Of a DNA stretch of 6,005 nt, positions 4,380-6,005 are shown one piece after another. Every line of letters starts with the position of its first letter. Within the stretch, counting starts at the first letter, position 1. Source of the stretch: JAUWKC01 sp035527845 (lineage in GTDB: Bacteria > Planctomycetota > Phycisphaerae > Sedimentisphaerales > Anaerobacaceae); the NCBI GenBank assembly GCA_035527845.1, contig DATKZT010000100.1, positions 1-6,005 of the forward strand, written 5' to 3'. The notes under the pieces were generated by a model. It had not been told where the DNA came from. It saw only the letters and a program-made list of their open reading frames with translations, and did no database searches. Position numbers and translations under genes: made by a program.

Positions 4380-5159
4380 ATGAAAAACCAACAGCAGCCT
4401 GACATCCAACAAATATGGGACCAATTTCACAGCACGCACGCCGACCACTTCAGAAACATCCTTATGAATTACTATATGTACCTCGTCAGATACACTGCCG
4501 AGCGGTTGTACAGCAAGCTGCCGGACAAGGTGGAATTGGATGACCTCATCAGTGCCGGCGTCTTCGGACTCATGGACGCCATCGACGCCTTCGACCCCAC
4601 CAGAGGCGTAAAATTCGAGACATACTGCTCGCCGCGAATCAGGGGCTCCATCCTCGATGAGCTCCGAAGCATGGACTGGGTCCCACGACTCGTGCGGGCA
4701 AGAGCTCACCAGCTCGCAAGAGCCACGCAGTCGCTCGAAATACACCTCGGACGAAGACCCACTGAAAAAGAAACTGCTGAAGTGCTGCAGATGGACATGG
4801 ACGAGTACGACAGACTCCAACGCGACGCCAATGCCATCAGCCTTGTCTCGCTCAATACACAATACTCCGACGCGGACGGAGATAAGGACATTCGCGAAAT
4901 AGACGTCATCAGGGACCAGAGAAGTAAAGACCCCGTCACAGAGGCCCAAAAACGAGACCTGAAGAGCCTCCTTACAAAAGGCCTCACGCGAGCAGAGCGC
5001 CTCATCGTTGTACTCTACTACTATGAGGAGATGACAATGAAGGAAATCGGCGCCACACTCGACCTCTCAGAGTCTCGGGTCTCACAAATGCACTCTTCAA
5101 TCATCGCTCGACTGAAGGCCCAGATGACCACGCGAAAAAGAGAATTCGCCGTTCACTGA
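4380..5159 (+). CDS. fliA: RNA polymerase sigma factor, FliA/WhiG family (sigma-28)
   Basis: This 259-residue factor directs RNA polymerase to late flagellar promoters. Region 2 spans about 28-103: YYMYLVRYTAERL, ELDDLISAGVFGLMDAIDAF, DPTRGVKFETYCSPRIRGSI and LDELRSMDWVPR, the last being diagnostic for FliA/WhiG rather than other sigma-70 groups. Region 3 is about 110-150 (LGRRPTEKETAEVLQMDMDEYDRL). Region 4 is about 188-250 with LTRAERLIVVLYYYEEMTMKEIGATLDLSESRVSQMHSSI, including the HTH that reads the -35 box. Length is as usual for the family. GGAGG (4370-4374) lies 5 nt before the ATG, a strong ribosome site. A sigma-28-type promoter upstream suggests autoregulation. FlgB-like and FlgN-like genes lie upstream, and no anti-sigma FlgM is recognisable in the window. 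Its base composition matches its right-hand neighbour. Confidence 0.93.
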   Translation: MKNQQQPDIQQIWDQFHSTHADHFRNILMNYYMYLVRYTAERLYSKLPDKVELDDLISAGVFGLMDAIDAFDPTRGVKFETYCSPRIRGSILDELRSMDWVPRLVRARAHQLARATQSLEIHLGRRPTEKETAEVLQMDMDEYDRLQRDANAISLVSLNTQYSDADGDKDIREIDVIRDQRSKDPVTEAQKRDLKSLLTKGLTRAERLIVVLYYYEEMTMKEIGATLDLSESRVSQMHSSIIARLKAQMTTRKREFAVH

Positions 5160-5219
5160 CCCGCCCCACACGCGCGCCCCATTCTCCTGTTCAAAACACC
5201 GCAAAAATCGTCGTTCCGA

Positions 5220-5241
5220 CCGGGCCCGAAGGGCAGGCCGG
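5220..5241. terminator. Weak GC-rich hairpin after fliA
   Basis: GCCC (5224-5227) and GGGC (5231-5234) form a stem around GAA. It is extended by CCGG (5220-5223) with CCGG (5238-5241) across a 3-nt bulge. It lies between fliA and the dapF promoter, where a terminator is expected, but no T-run follows, so intrinsic termination is doubtful. Confidence 0.25.
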
Positions 5242-5285
5242 GGAATCACTCATCTGTCATCCTTATAACTTCAAATCCCTCCGGC

Positions 5286-5314
5286 TTGATTTCTACCCGC
5301 CCTTCCTATATACT
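5286..5314 (+). promoter_or_regulatory. Sigma-70-type promoter of dapF
   Basis: TTGATT (5286-5291) and TATACT (5309-5314) are separated by exactly 17 bp, close to TTGACA-N17-TATAAT. Transcription would start near 5321, giving a leader of about 23 nt that contains the AAGGAG of dapF. This makes dapF a separate housekeeping unit from fliA. Confidence 0.6.
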
Positions 5315-5343
5315 CAATCCCACTCTTTGCAAGGAGATTGAAA

Positions 5344-6005
5344 ATGAAGTTCACAAAGATGCACGGCCTGGGAAATGACTATGTTTACGTCAACTGCTTC
5401 GAAGAGAAAATCGACGACCCCGCCCAACTGGCCAAAGCCGTAAGCAACCGCCACTTCGCCATCGGCGCCGACGGACTTATTCTCATCGGGCCGTCAAAAA
5501 AAGCCGACGTGCGAATGCGAATCTTCAACGCCGACGGCTCCGAAGCCGAAATGTGCGGAAACGGCATCCGATGCGTCGCAAAGTACGCCTACGAGCATAA
5601 GCTCGCGCAGGCCGGAAAACCCCTCTCCATCCCGGGCCAGCCGCCCTGCCAGGCCTCCCTCAAAATCGAAACCCCAAGGGGCATCCTCACCCTCGGCCTC
5701 ATCATCGACGACAACGACAATGTCCAAAAGGTCTGCGTCAACATGGGCCAGCCCATCCTTGAAGCCGCCCGCATTCCCGTCACAATACCCGCCAAGAACA
5801 TCATCGACCAGCCCATGCAGTTCCAAAGCCACGCCTTCCTTATGACCTGCGTCTCCATGGGAAACCCCCACGCCGTTTTCTTCCGCGACAACATCGGCCC
5901 GGCCGAGCTCCAGAAATTCGGACCCGTTATCGAACACCACAGCATCTTCCCTAACCGTGTCAACGTCCATTTCGTCAAAATCAATAACTCCGCCGAATTC
6001 ACTAT
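5344..6005 (+). CDS. dapF: Diaminopimelate epimerase (5' 220 codons, cut by the window edge)
   Basis: DapF converts LL- to meso-diaminopimelate in the cytoplasm, the last step before lysine and the peptidoglycan cross-linking residue. The N-terminus MKFTKMHGLGNDYV is the family hallmark. RHFAIGADGLILI (36-48), the MRIFNADGSEAEMCGNGIRC stretch (58-77) with the first catalytic Cys at 71, and SMGNPHAV (171-178) follow in order. The second catalytic Cys (in the GSGT-type motif) lies beyond the window end. AAGGAG (5331-5336) sits 7 nt before the ATG. Compared with well-known DapF proteins, the segment around 91-104 (Pro- and Gln-rich, with one Cys) looks like an insertion of about a dozen residues between the first-Cys helix and the next strand; this judgement is from memory. 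Codons end mostly in C. Confidence 0.96.
   Translation, partial: MKFTKMHGLGNDYVYVNCFEEKIDDPAQLAKAVSNRHFAIGADGLILIGPSKKADVRMRIFNADGSEAEMCGNGIRCVAKYAYEHKLAQAGKPLSIPGQPPCQASLKIETPRGILTLGLIIDDNDNVQKVCVNMGQPILEAARIPVTIPAKNIIDQPMQFQSHAFLMTCVSMGNPHAVFFRDNIGPAELQKFGPVIEHHSIFPNRVNVHFVKINNSAEFT

Noticed and set aside
4359..4949. 196-codon reverse frame opposite fliA, and similar reverse frames opposite the FlgN-like, FlgB-like and dapF genes
   Set aside because: All lie opposite genes with clear family motifs and have no recognisable domains or ribosome sites.

Overview
The window reads as bacterial chromosome from a motile, Gram-negative-type bacterium that uses diaminopimelate. It carries a flagellar sigma factor, a FlgN-like chaperone, a FlgB-like rod protein, a GAF-GGDEF diguanylate cyclase and dapF. 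The overall style would fit a planctomycete of the Phycisphaerae type, but no decisive taxonomic marker is present, so that is a weak guess.

Left segment (1 to about 1050). This part is lower in GC, and its + strand is G-rich and T-rich. The first codons of a leftward gene sit at the edge (1-30, minus), with a textbook Shine-Dalgarno site that is part of a perfect 11-bp inverted repeat (29-39/92-102). Next come the 3' part of a rhodanese gene with no usable start codon (about 79-333) and, overlapping its stop codon, an intact MauE/DoxX-like four-helix membrane protein with a Cys-Gly-Cys motif (330-845). About 280 bp without a recognisable gene follow.

Middle segment (1127-2935). A GAF-GGDEF diguanylate cyclase with intact active and inhibitory sites is read leftward (1127-2197). 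A short MerR-type regulator is read rightward (2600-2935). The 400-bp divergent spacer between them holds four helically phased A-tracts, a consensus TATAAT, a palindrome beside it and a GC-rich inverted repeat. It looks like a regulatory region.

Right segment (about 3000-6005). A FlgN-like gene (3174-3563) and a FlgB-like gene (3574-3990) are tightly coupled. A 389-bp stretch follows in which I can assign no gene but in which a near-consensus sigma-28 promoter lies (4222-4248). Then come the FliA/WhiG-family sigma factor (4380-5159), a spacer with a good sigma-70-type promoter (5286-5314), and the first 220 codons of dapF (5344 to the window end).

Functionally the middle and right parts make a motility-control neighbourhood: a cyclic-di-GMP producer, a DNA-binding regulator, an export chaperone, a rod-type protein, and the flagellar sigma factor, which probably transcribes its own gene. 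dapF (lysine and peptidoglycan precursor synthesis) appears to be an independent transcription unit. From roughly position 1100 rightward the + strand is C-rich whichever way genes point, whereas left of it the + strand is G-rich. That switch coincides with the truncated rhodanese segment and suggests either a replication-skew boundary or an acquired or rearranged segment.
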